Shown here: positions 50,943 through 60,639 of the stretch, piece by piece
How positions within the stretch are numbered: position 1 is the stretch's first letter
How the letters are laid out: each line of letters starts with the position of its first letter
Assembly (NCBI RefSeq): GCF_902506205.1
Contig: NZ_LR732816.1
Coordinates: 1,993,604 to 2,057,603, forward strand
DNA length: 64,000 bases
Reading direction: 5' to 3'
From: Brevundimonas sp. G8
GTDB taxonomy: Bacteria; Pseudomonadota; Alphaproteobacteria; Caulobacterales; Caulobacteraceae
Program-made: the position numbers and the translations under genes
The notes under the pieces: generated by a model
What the model was told of the DNA's origin: nothing
The model's database searches: none
What the model saw: the letters and a program-made list of their open reading frames with translations, nothing else

Positions 50943-52331
50943 ATGATCCCCGTTCCCGGCTATGAGGGCAGGCGGGTCGCAGTCTTCGGCCTGGGACGGT
51001 CGGGGATCACGGCCGCGCGCGCACTCCAGGCCGGTGGCGCCATCCCCATCCTGTGGGACGACGGCGTCTCGGGCCGGATGCAGGCCGAGGTCGAAGGCTT
51101 CGCGGTCGAGGATCTGACCACGGCCGACTGGTCGGGCTTCGCCGCCCTGGTCCTGTCGCCCGGCGCACCCCTGATCCATCCCAAACCGCACTGGAGCGTC
51201 GATAAGGCGCGCGAGGCCGGCGTGCCCGTCATCGGCGACATCGAACTGTTCGCCCGCGCCCTGGCCGCCCTGCCGAAAGAGCAGCGCCCCCGCGTCGTCG
51301 CGATCACCGGCACCAACGGCAAGTCCACCACCACCGCCCTGATCGGCTGGGTGCTGAAATCGGCGGGTCTGACGGTCCATGTCGGCGGCAACATCGGCAT
51401 CGGCGTCCTGGCCCTGCCGGCGCAGACGCCCGACGCCGTCTATGTGATCGAGGTCTCCAGCTACCAGCTGGACCTGACCACCACCTTCGCCCCCGATGTC
51501 GCCATCCTGACCAACATCTCGCCCGACCACCTGGACCGCCACGGCGGCATGGAGGGCTATGTCGCGGCCAAGGCGCGGATCTTCGCGGCCCAGGGACCGG
51601 ACGCGGTGGCCCTGGTCGGCGTGGATGAAAGCTGGGGGCAGGGGATTGCATCACAACTGTCCCAGCGTGTGATCACCATCTCCACCAATCCTTCTCCCCC
51701 GAGGGGAGAAGGCTATGTCGCGCAGCCCGGCGTTATTCTGAAAGACGGCGAATCGATCGCCGACCTCGCCGCCGCCCGCTCGCTGCCCGGCCGTCACAAC
51801 GCCCAGAACGCCGCCTTCGCCTATGCGACCGCCCGCGCCCTGGGCATATCCCATGACGCCGCCGTCGCCGGCCTGCTGTCCTTCCCCGGCCTGGCCCACC
51901 GCTTGGAGGCAGTCGGCCGCCTCGGCTCGGTCCGCTTCATCAACGACTCCAAGGCCACCAACGCCGACGCCGCGCGTCAGGCTCTCGCTTCCTATCCCTG
52001 CGTCTTCTGGATCGCGGGCGGCGTGCCAAAGGCCGGCGGCATTGACGATCTGGCCGACCTCTTCCTCCGCGTGACCAAAGCCTATCTGATCGGAGAGGCG
52101 GCCGAGGCCTTCGCCACGACGCTGGCCGACACCCCCCACGTCATCGCCCGAACCCTGGACGACGCTGTCGCCGCAGCCGCCGCCGACGCCGCATCCGCAG
52201 GCGGCGACCAGATCGTCCTGCTATCCCCCGCCTGCGCCAGCTTCGACCAGTATCCCGACTTCGAGGCGCGGGGCGAAGCCTTCCGCGCCGCCGTCCTGGC
52301 CCTCGGGGCCGTCCCGGAAACCGCGTCATGA
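50943..52331 (+). CDS. murD: UDP-MurNAc-L-alanine--D-glutamate ligase, with a translated palindromic repeat
   Basis: Adds D-glutamate to UDP-MurNAc-L-Ala. The 462-residue Mur ligase has an N-terminal Rossmann-like domain (VFGLGRSGITAARAL), the P-loop AITGTNGKSTTTALIGW, SSYQLD, SPDHLDRHGG and the C-terminal FINDSKATNADAARQAL. Between the ATPase and C-terminal parts, about residues 250-257 (PSPPRGEG) are encoded by a perfect 10-bp-arm palindrome (51690-51712) of the kind otherwise seen between genes. The reading frame is kept. The gene overlaps ftsW by ATGA. Confidence 0.96.
   Translation: MIPVPGYEGRRVAVFGLGRSGITAARALQAGGAIPILWDDGVSGRMQAEVEGFAVEDLTTADWSGFAALVLSPGAPLIHPKPHWSVDKAREAGVPVIGDIELFARALAALPKEQRPRVVAITGTNGKSTTTALIGWVLKSAGLTVHVGGNIGIGVLALPAQTPDAVYVIEVSSYQLDLTTTFAPDVAILTNISPDHLDRHGGMEGYVAAKARIFAAQGPDAVALVGVDESWGQGIASQLSQRVITISTNPSPPRGEGYVAQPGVILKDGESIADLAAARSLPGRHNAQNAAFAYATARALGISHDAAVAGLLSFPGLAHRLEAVGRLGSVRFINDSKATNADAARQALASYPCVFWIAGGVPKAGGIDDLADLFLRVTKAYLIGEAAEAFATTLADTPHVIARTLDDAVAAAAADAASAGGDQIVLLSPACASFDQYPDFEARGEAFRAAVLALGAVPETAS
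51690..51712. repeat. palindrome within murD
   Basis: CCTTCTCCCC (51690-51699), loop CGA, GGGGAGAAGG (51703-51712). The arms match the palindrome type at 16944-16964 in the glyS-ppdK spacer. Confidence 0.75.
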
Positions 52332-53506
52332 GCGCCCCCTACACCCCCGCCTTCTCGCGCAACGACCAGAGCCACGTCGCCCAGTGGTTCTGGACCGTGG
52401 ATCGCGGCCTGCTGGGCGCGGCCCTGGCGCTGATGGGTCTTGGCGTGGCGCTCAGCTTCGCCTCCAGCCCTGCCGCCATCTTGGCCGACGAATCGATCAC
52501 CGACCCCTTCCACTATTCCTGGCGGATGATGGTCTTCTCGGGCCTGGGCCTCAGCCTGATGCTGACCAGCTCCCTGCTGTCGCCGCGCGGGGTGCGCCGC
52601 ATCGCCGTCCTGGCCCTGTTCGGCGCCATCCTGGTGATGATGGCCCTGCCGTTCATCGGCGACACGGTGAAGGGCGCCGCCCGCTGGGTGAACTTCGGCC
52701 CGTTCAGCCTGCAACCGTCCGAGTTCGCCAAGCCCGGCCTGATCGTCTTCGCCGCCTGGATGTTCGCCGAGGCGCAGAAAGGGCAGGGGGTGCCCGGCGT
52801 CACCATAGCGTTTGGGTTCTACGCCCTGACGGTGTCGCTCTTGCTGATCCAGCCCGACATCGGCCAGACCCTGCTGATCACCACCACCTTCATGGCCGTC
52901 TTCTTCATGGCGGGCGTGCCGTTCAAATGGATGGCGGTCCTGGCCAGCGCGGGCATGGCGGGGCTGGTGTCGCTGTATTTCGTCTTCGGCCACATGCGCG
53001 ACCGCCTCAGCCGCTTCTTCTCGCCCGAGACCACCGACACCCATCAGATCGATAGCGCATCCGAGGCCATCCGCGCCGGTGGCTTGCTGGGCCGGGGCAT
53101 CGGCGAGGGCGTTATGAAACGCCGCGTCCCCGACCTGCACACCGACTTCATCTATTCCGTCGGCGCCGAGGAGTTCGGCCTGATCCTCAGCCTGATCATG
53201 ATCGGCCTCTACGCCTTCATCGTCATCCGGGGCATGCGCCGGGCGATGAAGCTGACCGACCCGTTCGAGCAGACGGCGGCGGCGGGCCTGTTCATGCTGA
53301 TCGGGCTTCAGGCCTGCATCAATGTGGCGGTGAACCTGAACCTGATCCCGACCAAGGGCATGACCCTGCCCTTCATCAGCTACGGCGGCTCGTCCATGCT
53401 GGCCATGGGCCTGACCATGGGCTTCGCCCTGGCCCTCACCCGCCGCCGCCCTGGCGCCTACGAACCGGGCGCCAGCCTGCCGGGAAGACGGCGGCGGTTG
53501 CTGTAG
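52328..53506 (+). CDS. ftsW: septal peptidoglycan glycosyltransferase FtsW
   Basis: SEDS-family polymerase working with FtsI. The 392-residue protein has about ten membrane helices and the SEDS landmarks ARWVNFGPFSLQPSEFAKPG, QPDIGQTLL, GAEEFGLILSL and LPFISYGGSSM. The ATG overlaps the murD stop. A palindromic repeat begins 14 bases after its stop, and the gap to murG is unusually long (366 bases) for this cluster. Confidence 0.97.
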   Translation: MSAPYTPAFSRNDQSHVAQWFWTVDRGLLGAALALMGLGVALSFASSPAAILADESITDPFHYSWRMMVFSGLGLSLMLTSSLLSPRGVRRIAVLALFGAILVMMALPFIGDTVKGAARWVNFGPFSLQPSEFAKPGLIVFAAWMFAEAQKGQGVPGVTIAFGFYALTVSLLLIQPDIGQTLLITTTFMAVFFMAGVPFKWMAVLASAGMAGLVSLYFVFGHMRDRLSRFFSPETTDTHQIDSASEAIRAGGLLGRGIGEGVMKRRVPDLHTDFIYSVGAEEFGLILSLIMIGLYAFIVIRGMRRAMKLTDPFEQTAAAGLFMLIGLQACINVAVNLNLIPTKGMTLPFISYGGSSMLAMGLTMGFALALTRRRPGAYEPGASLPGRRRRLL

Positions 53507-53519
53507 TTCACTAGAATTC

Positions 53520-53627
53520 CGTCATCCTAGGCCTTGTGCCTAGGATCCATAGACTCCGCTTCGCCCGCTCGGACTCTTTCGGTCGATACCGGGCGTATGG
53601 ATCCTCGCCACAAGGGCGAGGATGACG
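53520..53627. repeat. 107-bp nested inverted repeat after ftsW
   Basis: Ends GTCATCC (53521-53527) and GGATGAC (53620-53626) are inverted. Each side contains a hairpin: CCTAGGC/GCCTAGG (53526-53544) and ATCCTCGCC/GGCGAGGAT (53601-53623). A further inner pair GGATCCATA (53543-53551) and TATGGATCC (53596-53604) is inverted. This is a MITE-like or REP-like unit, different from the GTCTCC family. The following low-GC stretch (53628-53771) holds nothing I recognise. Confidence 0.7.
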
Positions 53628-53771
53628 AGAAGGTTAGTCAGCATAGGGTGGAAGAAAAAAGAGCGCGTTTTCAACGTTATATGTATTTTTCGGGGCAATC
53701 GACCTACCACACCCCAAAACCGTGCGATCCTGTCGCCGACCCATCCTCGACCCCACTCGCCCACCGCCGAT

Positions 53772-53850
53772 TTCAGACGAATTTCACTATTCAGACGGTG
53801 TTTTTCACGCCTCCACCGTCTGAACTTCAGACGTTTCAGACTATTCAGAC
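53772..53850. promoter_or_regulatory. TTCAGAC repeat array and inverted repeat before murG
   Basis: TTCAGAC occurs at 53772, 53790, 53826, 53835 and 53844, with spacings of 18, 36, 9 and 9, all multiples of 9. One inverted copy (GTCTGAA) is at 53818-53824. TTCAGACGGTG (53790-53800) and CACCGTCTGAA (53814-53824) form a perfect 11-bp inverted repeat with a 13-base loop. It ends 22 bases before the murG start; a T-rich stretch (CTCTTTTTTC) follows. Possible operator array, attenuator or slippage-prone repeat. Confidence 0.55.
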
Positions 53851-53872
53851 CCTCTTTTTTCGGAGCCGCCCC

Positions 53873-54961
53873 ATGACCAAGCTCTGCGTCGTCGCCGCTG
53901 GCGGCACCGGCGGCCATATGTTCCCGGCGGAGGCCCTGGCGCGCGAGATGGCGGCGCGCGGCTGGCGGGTGGTGCTGGCGACTGATCATAGGGGCGAGCA
54001 ATACGCACACGCCTTCCCCGCCGAGGAACGGCTGGCGCTGGACGCGGCCACCGGCTCCGGCCCGCTGGGCCTGATCAAGGCGGGCGTCGCCATCTTCAAG
54101 GGCGTGGTCCAGGCGCGCACGGCCTTCGACCGGCTGGGTGCCGACGTAGTGGTGGGCTTCGGCGGCTATCCGTCCGCCCCGGCCCTGGTCGCGGCCGTCA
54201 CGTCCCAGCGCCCGACCGTCATCCACGAACAGAACGCGGTCCTGGGTCGCACCAACCGCATCTTGGCCCCCTACGTCGGCCAGGTCGCCTCGTCCTTTCC
54301 GACGCTGGAGCGGGCGCCGGCCAAGGTCCAGGGCCGCTCCCATGTCGTCGGCTCGCCGGTGCGCGCCGAAATCCGCGCCCTGTTCGACCGCCCCTATATC
54401 GCCCCTGCCGACAACGGCCCCGTCCATGTGCTGGTGACCGGCGGTAGTCAGGGCGCCCGCATCCTGTCCGAGACCACGCCCCGCGCCTTGGCCGCATTAC
54501 CCGAGGCCCTGCGCCGTCGCCTGAAGGTGCAGCAGCAGTCACGGCCCGAGACGCTGGAGGCCGCCCGCCAGATCTATCTGGAAGCCGGGATCGAGGCCGA
54601 GGTCGCCCCCTTCTTCCGCGACATGGCCGAGCGGCTGTCCAGGGCGCATCTGGTGGTGGGGCGTTCCGGCGCCTCGACCTGCGCCGAGCTGGCGGTGGCG
54701 GCCCTGCCGTCCGTCCTGATCCCGCTGAAGATCGCCACCGACGACCACCAGCGCCTGAACGCCAAGGCCCTGACCGACGCCGGCGCGGCCGAGGTCATTC
54801 TGGAAGACGACCTGACCGTCGACCGCCTGGCCTCGACCCTGGCGGCCCTCCTGTCGGACCCGACGCGCCTATCCGCCATGTCCGCCGCCGCCCGCTCCGT
54901 CGCCATCCCCGACGCGGCACAACGCCTGGCCGATCTGGTCGAGGCCACGGCGGGGCGGTGA
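53873..54961 (+). CDS. murG: UDP-GlcNAc--lipid I N-acetylglucosaminyltransferase
   Basis: Converts lipid I to lipid II on the inner face of the membrane. The 362-residue GT-B protein starts MTKLCVVAAGGTGGHMFPAE (GGTGGH loop) and has GFGGYPSAPAL, HEQNAVLGRTNR, VTGGSQGAR and GRSGASTCAEL. The ATG at 53873 is the family start; the long in-frame extension upstream crosses the repeat region and is rejected. It is the last gene of the cluster here; murC, murB, ddl and ftsQAZ do not follow. Confidence 0.97.
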   Translation: MTKLCVVAAGGTGGHMFPAEALAREMAARGWRVVLATDHRGEQYAHAFPAEERLALDAATGSGPLGLIKAGVAIFKGVVQARTAFDRLGADVVVGFGGYPSAPALVAAVTSQRPTVIHEQNAVLGRTNRILAPYVGQVASSFPTLERAPAKVQGRSHVVGSPVRAEIRALFDRPYIAPADNGPVHVLVTGGSQGARILSETTPRALAALPEALRRRLKVQQQSRPETLEAARQIYLEAGIEAEVAPFFRDMAERLSRAHLVVGRSGASTCAELAVAALPSVLIPLKIATDDHQRLNAKALTDAGAAEVILEDDLTVDRLASTLAALLSDPTRLSAMSAAARSVAIPDAAQRLADLVEATAGR

Positions 54962-54967
54962 CATCTC

Positions 54968-55002
54968 GTCTCCTCCCCATCGCTTCGCGATAGGGAGGAG
55001 AC
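54968..55002. repeat. 35-bp palindrome after murG
   Basis: GTCTCCTCCC (54968-54977) pairs with GGGAGGAGAC (54993-55002), with ATCGC-TTC-GCGAT inside. It belongs to the family at 26107-26253 and lies 6 bases past the murG stop, where it could act as a terminator. Confidence 0.75.
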
Positions 55003-55037
55003 CTCAACCCTCTCGGCCCTGACGCGTTAGGAAGCCC

Positions 55038-56183
55038 ATGCCTCCCGAAATCATCGCCGTCACCCGCCAGATTCGCGCCCTGTGGCACCGCTTCGACTGG
55101 CTGCCCGAGTGGGCGGTCGTCGTGCTGGTCCTGCTGGTCTTCGTCGGCGGCGGCTGGCTGACGCACAAGATCGTCTTCGCCATCCTGCGCCGGGTGGTCA
55201 GGAACAAGGACGTCTTCTGGCGCGGCGTGGTCGAGCGCGCCCGGATCAAGCTGCGCGTGCTGATCATCATCATCGGCATCGGCATCGGCGTGACCGTCTC
55301 GCCCATGGATCCGGGCCCGTCCCAGGACATCCGCAACATCCTGCAGTTCCTGTTCGTCCTGACCCTGGGCTGGCTGGCGTCGGGTGTGCTCGACATGTGG
55401 TCCGTGATGCACCTGAAGCGGTACAACATCGCCGTCGAGGACAATCTGCTGGCCAGGAAGCACCTGACCCAGACCCGCATCCTGCAGCGGGTGGCCAAGG
55501 TCGTCCTGTTCATCGTCACCGTCGGTCTGGCCCTGATGACCATCGCCAGCTTCCGCCAATGGGGCGTCAGCCTGCTGGCCTCGGCCGGGGTCGTCGGCAT
55601 CATCGCCGGCCTGGCGCTTCAGCCGATCCTGACCAATATGGTCGCCGGCATCCAGATCGCCCTGACCCAGCCCATCCGCCTGGACGACGCCGTCATCGTC
55701 GAGAATGAGTGGGGCAATGTCGAGGAGATCACGGCGACCTATGTGGTGGTCAAGCTGTGGGACTGGCGCCGGATGGTGCTGCCCCTGTCCTATTTCATCA
55801 CCACGCCGTTCCAGAACTGGACCCGAGAGAACGCCCGCCTGATCGGCGTGGCCTTCTTCTACGTCGACTACGAGGCGCCGATCGACAGGCTGCGCACCGC
55901 CTACGAGGGTATCGTCAAGGCCTCCAAACACTGGGACGGCGACGTCCAGGTGATGCAGGTGACCGACATCACCGAACGCGTGCTTCAGGTCCGCTGCCTG
56001 GCCAGCGCCCGCTCCGCCGGCGTCGCCTTCGACCTGCGCTGCGAGATTCGCGAGAAGCTGATGGCCTTCATGCGCGACGACTGCCGCGAGGCCCTGCCGC
56101 GCGATCGCATCGAGTGGCCGCAAGGCTCGGACAAGGCCGCCGATGGGCCGATTAGTCGGCCAGACCCGCCTGTCCTCGCCTGA
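55038..56183 (+). CDS. mechanosensitive ion channel, MscS family
   Basis: A 381-residue inner-membrane channel with N-terminal helices (about 27-50, 75-95, 112-130, 155-175) and the pore-lining helix/MscS beta domain (VSLLASAGVVGIIAGLALQPILTNMVAGIQIALTQPIRLDDAVIVENEWGNVEEIT, about 178-235), then a cytoplasmic domain. It resembles the larger alphaproteobacterial MscS group rather than E. coli MscS. Its 3' end overlaps the convergent small gene by 32 bases. Confidence 0.9.
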   Translation: MPPEIIAVTRQIRALWHRFDWLPEWAVVVLVLLVFVGGGWLTHKIVFAILRRVVRNKDVFWRGVVERARIKLRVLIIIIGIGIGVTVSPMDPGPSQDIRNILQFLFVLTLGWLASGVLDMWSVMHLKRYNIAVEDNLLARKHLTQTRILQRVAKVVLFIVTVGLALMTIASFRQWGVSLLASAGVVGIIAGLALQPILTNMVAGIQIALTQPIRLDDAVIVENEWGNVEEITATYVVVKLWDWRRMVLPLSYFITTPFQNWTRENARLIGVAFFYVDYEAPIDRLRTAYEGIVKASKHWDGDVQVMQVTDITERVLQVRCLASARSAGVAFDLRCEIREKLMAFMRDDCREALPRDRIEWPQGSDKAADGPISRPDPPVLA

Positions 56184-56577
56184 TCGCCTCGTCCAGTGAC
56201 AGGGTCTCGGCGGGCCGCTCGGCCGCGCAGGCGATGGCCAGCAGTTCCGCCGCATCCCCGCCCGGCGCGGCGGCGTATGCCGGGGCCGGGTCGGCCGTCG
56301 CCGGCCCTTCGGTCCCGTCCGCCCTCAAGGAGGAGAAGTCCAGCCGATCCGCCGTCATGGCCCGACAATCGAACGCCCAGCGCGACCAGCCCCCGACATA
56401 GACCACGTCCCCGACCTTGAATCCCGTCTCCGTCACCTGCAGCTCCCGCATCCGCGCCACATCGCCCTCGCGTTCGATGGAGGCGACATCGGCATAGATT
56501 GCGAACCGTCCCACGCCTGTGGGGACCAGTTGGGGATCGGCCCCCGTCGGCAGCAAGGCCAGCAGCAGGGCGATCAT
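56152..56577 (-). CDS. small exported protein, surface-adhesin-E-like
   Basis: A 141-residue protein with a short signal-like N-terminus ([16 protein letters not shown]), then a strand-rich body ([53 protein letters not shown]) resembling the surface-adhesin E-like fold found in many small periplasmic proteins. Two cysteines (FDCRA and AIACAAE) could form a disulfide. The ATG overlaps the smc stop by 4 bases, so it is cotranscribed with smc. Confidence 0.7.
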   Translation of the reverse strand: MIALLLALLPTGADPQLVPTGVGRFAIYADVASIEREGDVARMRELQVTETGFKVGDVVYVGGWSRWAFDCRAMTADRLDFSSLRADGTEGPATADPAPAYAAAPGGDAAELLAIACAAERPAETLSLDEAIRRGQAGLAD

Positions 56578-59500
56578 GCGACCAAGGTCTCCGCCTGATG
56601 CAGATCCACGCTGACCAGCTGGCTCATGCCGCGTTCGGGCATGGTGACGCCGTACAGTCGGTCCATCCGGCTCATGGTCACGGGGTTGTGGGTGATGACG
56701 ACGAAGCGGGTGTCGGTGCGGCTGCGCATCTCGTGCAGCATGCGGCAGAAGCGGTCGACGTTGGCGTCGTCCAGCGGCGCGTCCACCTCGTCCAGCACGC
56801 AGACCGGGGCCGGGTTGGCCAGGAAGACGCCGAAGATCAGCGCCGCCGCCGTCAAGGCCTGCTCGCCGCCGCTCATCAGGCTCATGACCGACAGCCGCTT
56901 GCCGGGCGGGCAGGCGTAGATTTCCAGCCCCGCCTCCAGCGGGTCGTCGCTCTCGACAAGTTTCAGTTCGGCCTGGCCGCCGCCGAACAGGGCCTCGAAC
57001 AGGCTCTTGAAGTTGGCGTTGATGACGTCGAAGGCGGCGACCAGCCGCTCGCGCCCCTCGGCGTTCAGCTCGTCGATGCCGTCGCGCAGCTTGGCGATCG
57101 CCTGGGTCAGGTCGATCCTTTCCGACTTCATGCTGTTCAGCCGGTCGCCGTATTCGACGGCCTCATCCTCGGCGCGCAGGTTGACGGCGCCCAGGGCCTC
57201 GCGTTCGCGCTCCAGCCCGTACAGCAGGCTCTCGGCGCCCGCCGCGTCGGGCGGGCGGGCGATGGCGTCGTCGGTCAGCTTGCGGCCCAGGTCGTCCGGT
57301 GACATCTGGGCCGTTTCGCGCAGAGTGGTCTCGGCCTCGGTCAGCTTCTCGGCGGCGGCCTCGGCGCGGGCGGACAGGCCGGCGCGGGCCTCGCGGGCCT
57401 GCGACGCTGCGGTCTCGGCGGCGCGCGACGCGCGGTCGGCGTCGGTCGCCTCGGTCTCGGCCACGGCCATGGCGTCGGACGACGCCTGTTTCCTCTGTTC
57501 GGCGGCGGTCAGCGTGTCCAGCAGTTTGCCACGCTGTTCGGCGAAGCCCTGGGGTGCGACCTCGGCCTGTAACAGCTGCGCGGCGGTCTTGTCCGCGTCC
57601 TTGCCCAGGGCGGCGACGCGGGCGGCGCTGTCCCTGGACCGCGTGACCCAGCCCTCGCGGGCGCGGGTCAGGCTGCCCAGTCGCTGTTCGCGGCCCTGGC
57701 GGTCGCGCGCCTCGGCGTCACGATCCGAGCGGGCGGTCTGGGCGGCGAGGCGGGCGACATCAGCGGCGGCGCGGGCGGCGGTAAGGTCGTCGCGCAGGCC
57801 CGACACGGTCTCGGACGGGGCGTCCCTGGTCTGGGCGGCGTCCAGAGCGGCCTGAGCCTCGGCCACCTCGGCCGCCAGGCGGGCCACGGTGTCGTCCAGG
57901 GCCTGGGCGCGGGCCTCGCGGCGGGCCTGGTCGCGGGCCAGAGTCTCGACGCGGTCGCGGGCGGCGGTCACGGCCTTGTCGGCGGCGAAGGGCCTGAGGC
58001 GGGCGGTCTTCACCGCCTCCTCGGCGGCGCGGAAGGCGTCTGTGGCGGCTTTCTGGGCGGTCTGGGCCTGATCCAGGGCGGGTCGGCCCTTGTCGATCTC
58101 GGCCTCCAGCTCGGCCAGCCGCGTGCGCTGGGCCAGGCGGACGGCGGCGGGGCGCGGCGCCTCGGCGCGGCTGACGAACCCGTCCCAGCGATAGAGGTCG
58201 CCCTCGGTCGTCACCAGGCGCGCGCCGGGCGGCAGGGCCTGGGCGAGCCGCGTCGCGTCGGCCTTGGGTGCGACCCCGCAAAGGGCGAGGCGCGCGGTCA
58301 GTTGATCCGGCGCTTGAACGTGGTCGGACAGGGGCGTGACGCCGGCGGGCCAAGACGGCGAGGGCGTTTCAGCCCCGCCCCAATAGGCGGCGGCGCGGGC
58401 GTCCAGCGCCGCGTCCAGATCGTCGCCCAGGGCGGCGGCGAGGGCGGCCTCATAGCCCTTGTCGGCGCGTACCTTGTCCAGAGCCGGGGGATGGTCGCGT
58501 TTGCCGGTGACCAGTAACTGGGCCAGGCCGCGCGCCTCGGTCTGGAGCCGGCCCAGCCGGTCCTCGGCGGCGCGGGCGGCGGTGCGGGCGTCTTGTTCGG
58601 TGCGGGCCAGGTCGCCGCGTGTCGCCTCGGCCGCCTCGACGGCATCGCGGGCGGCGGTCAGCTCGGCCTGGGCGGTCTCCAGCGCCTGACGGGCGGTATC
58701 CAGCTCGGGCGTCTCCAGCGGACCCAGGGCCTCGCGTTCGCGCCTGGCCTGATCGTGCTGGCCGGTGACGCGGGCCAGCCGGGTCTCGGCGTCGCGCTTG
58801 CGCGCCGTCTCGGCATTGGCGCGGGCCTCGACGGCGGCGAGCGTCCCGGCCAGACGTTCGACCTCGCCGTCGGCGGCCTTGCGGGCGTCCTCGGCGGCGG
58901 TCAGGGCCTTGTCCAGTTCGGGGCCGCGTTCGGGGGCGGCGGCGATCTCGGCCTTCAGCCGGGTCAGTTCGTGGTCCAGCCGGTCCAGTTCACGCTGGGC
59001 GTCGGCGGCCATGTTGGTTTCACGCTCGACATCGGCGGCGATGCGGGCGGCTTCGGCCTTGAGCCGGTCCACCTCGGCGCGGGCGGCCTGTTCGGCCATG
59101 TCGAGCCGGTCACGCTCCAGGCTGGCGCGGTGCAGCAGGGCCGAGGCGACGGCGTCTTCCTCGCGCGCAGGCTTCAGGGCTTCCTGAGTGGCAAGGGCGG
59201 CCGTCTGGGCGGCGGCGGATGCGGTCGTGGTGTCGGCGACGGCGCGGTCGGCGTCGCGCAACTCTTCGGCTGAGGCCTCGGCAGCCAGCCGCGCATCATT
59301 CCAGCGCACGTAGAGCAGGGCGGCCTGAAGCGCGCGGATCTCAGCGGAGATTTTCTTGTACTTCTCGGCCTGGCGGGCTTCGCGCTTCAGCCGGTTCAGC
59401 GCCGTCTCCAGCTCGCGACCGATGTCGTCCAGCCGTTCCAGATTGGTCTCGGCGGCCTTGAGCCGCAGCTCGGCCTCATGGCGGCGGGTGTGCAGGCCGG

Positions 59501-60011
59501 CGACGCCGCCCGCTTCTTCCAGGATGCGCCTGCGGTTCTGCGGCTTGGCGGCGATCAGCTCGCTGATCTGTCCCTGACGAACCAGGGCGGGCGAGTTGGC
59601 GCCGGTCGAGGCGTCGGCGAACAGCAGCTGGACATCCCGCGCGCGGACCTCCTTGCCGTTGATCCGATAGGTCGAGCCCTGGCCGCGGTCGATGCGGCGC
59701 GACACCTCCAGCATGGGGCTGTCGGTAAAGGGTTGGGGCGCGCGGCGTTGCGCATTGTCGATGGTCAGGCTGACTTCGGCGTGGCTGCGTGGGGGACGGC
59801 CCGCCGCGCCGGCGAAGATGACGTCGTCCATGCCCTGACCGCGCATGGCCTTGGCCGAGTTGGCCCCCATGACCCAGCGCAGGCCTTCAAGGACGTTGGA
59901 CTTGCCACAGCCGTTGGGGCCGACCACGCCGGTCAGGCCGGATTCAATATGCACCTCCGCCGGGTCGACGAACGACTTGAAGCCGACGAGCCGGAGGCGC
60001 TGGAACTGCAT
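56574..60011 (-). CDS. smc: chromosome segregation protein SMC
   Basis: Condensin ATPase that loads at ParB/parS and organises the chromosome. The 1145-residue protein has the Walker [10 protein letters not shown] (31-39) in an N-terminal head, two long coiled-coil arms (very rich in Ala/Glu/Arg/Asp) and a hinge around 510-640 ([33 protein letters not shown]). The C-terminal head has the signature [19 protein letters not shown] and Walker [14 protein letters not shown]. The start [17 protein letters not shown] is canonical. The kleisin partners scpA/scpB are not in this window. Confidence 0.97.
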   Translation of the reverse strand: MQFQRLRLVGFKSFVDPAEVHIESGLTGVVGPNGCGKSNVLEGLRWVMGANSAKAMRGQGMDDVIFAGAAGRPPRSHAEVSLTIDNAQRRAPQPFTDSPMLEVSRRIDRGQGSTYRINGKEVRARDVQLLFADASTGANSPALVRQGQISELIAAKPQNRRRILEEAGGVAGLHTRRHEAELRLKAAETNLERLDDIGRELETALNRLKREARQAEKYKKISAEIRALQAALLYVRWNDARLAAEASAEELRDADRAVADTTTASAAAQTAALATQEALKPAREEDAVASALLHRASLERDRLDMAEQAARAEVDRLKAEAARIAADVERETNMAADAQRELDRLDHELTRLKAEIAAAPERGPELDKALTAAEDARKAADGEVERLAGTLAAVEARANAETARKRDAETRLARVTGQHDQARREREALGPLETPELDTARQALETAQAELTAARDAVEAAEATRGDLARTEQDARTAARAAEDRLGRLQTEARGLAQLLVTGKRDHPPALDKVRADKGYEAALAAALGDDLDAALDARAAAYWGGAETPSPSWPAGVTPLSDHVQAPDQLTARLALCGVAPKADATRLAQALPPGARLVTTEGDLYRWDGFVSRAEAPRPAAVRLAQRTRLAELEAEIDKGRPALDQAQTAQKAATDAFRAAEEAVKTARLRPFAADKAVTAARDRVETLARDQARREARAQALDDTVARLAAEVAEAQAALDAAQTRDAPSETVSGLRDDLTAARAAADVARLAAQTARSDRDAEARDRQGREQRLGSLTRAREGWVTRSRDSAARVAALGKDADKTAAQLLQAEVAPQGFAEQRGKLLDTLTAAEQRKQASSDAMAVAETEATDADRASRAAETAASQAREARAGLSARAEAAAEKLTEAETTLRETAQMSPDDLGRKLTDDAIARPPDAAGAESLLYGLEREREALGAVNLRAEDEAVEYGDRLNSMKSERIDLTQAIAKLRDGIDELNAEGRERLVAAFDVINANFKSLFEALFGGGQAELKLVESDDPLEAGLEIYACPPGKRLSVMSLMSGGEQALTAAALIFGVFLANPAPVCVLDEVDAPLDDANVDRFCRMLHEMRSRTDTRFVVITHNPVTMSRMDRLYGVTMPERGMSQLVSVDLHQAETLVA

Positions 60012-60023
60012 CGTCCTGGCGGA

Positions 60024-60638
60024 CTAAGGGCGCAGCAACGGGTCGATGGCGGCCGACAGGGCGTCCAGCGAATGATCGACGACGGCGGTCCCGTTGACGA
60101 AAAAGCTGGGCGTGCCGGTGACGCCGGCCGCGCGCGCGCCCTCGATCTGGGCGTCCAGGGCCGCGCGGATGGTCGGGCCTTCGAGGCAGGTCTCGATCTG
60201 CTCGCGCGTCTTGCCGCTGGCGGCGATGCCGGCCGCGAACCAGGGCTGAGGCCCCGTGGTCTGCAGATTGGCCTGATCGCGCATGAAGACGGCCGCCACC
60301 TCGAAATAGCGCTCTGGCGCAGCGCACAGGGCCACTGCGGCAGCGGCTGCGGCGACATTGGCCGGCTGGGTCGGCAGGTTGCGGTGCACCAGCCGGACCT
60401 TGCCCGTGTCGATGTATTTGGCCTTGAAGGCCGGCAGCACGGTGTTGTGGAAGTCCGCGCAGTGCGAGCAGGTGAAGGACGCGTATTCGATCACCGTCAC
60501 CGGCGCGTCCGCGCGACCCAGGACATGGTCCTGGGCCGTGACGGGCGGGGGCGCATCGGCGGCGAACGCAGGCGCAGCTAGACCTGTGGTCATGGCGGCG
60601 ACGGCGAACGAAACGGCGAGGAGGGCGCGTCGCATCAT
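60024..60638 (-). CDS. DsbA-family thiol oxidoreductase
   Basis: A 204-residue periplasmic thioredoxin-fold protein. Signal peptide (MMRRALLAVSFAVAAMTTGLAAPAFAA), then the active site CSHC (57-60, FTCSHCADFH), an inserted helical domain and the cis-Pro loop TGTPSFFVNG. It belongs to the DsbA/DSBA-like (Com1/ScsC) group and probably forms or isomerises disulfides, or supplies reducing equivalents. It starts 1 base after the stop of a paralogue and precedes smc by 12 bases. Confidence 0.88.
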   Translation of the reverse strand: MMRRALLAVSFAVAAMTTGLAAPAFAADAPPPVTAQDHVLGRADAPVTVIEYASFTCSHCADFHNTVLPAFKAKYIDTGKVRLVHRNLPTQPANVAAAAAAVALCAAPERYFEVAAVFMRDQANLQTTGPQPWFAAGIAASGKTREQIETCLEGPTIRAALDAQIEGARAAGVTGTPSFFVNGTAVVDHSLDALSAAIDPLLRP

Positions 60639-60639
60639 C

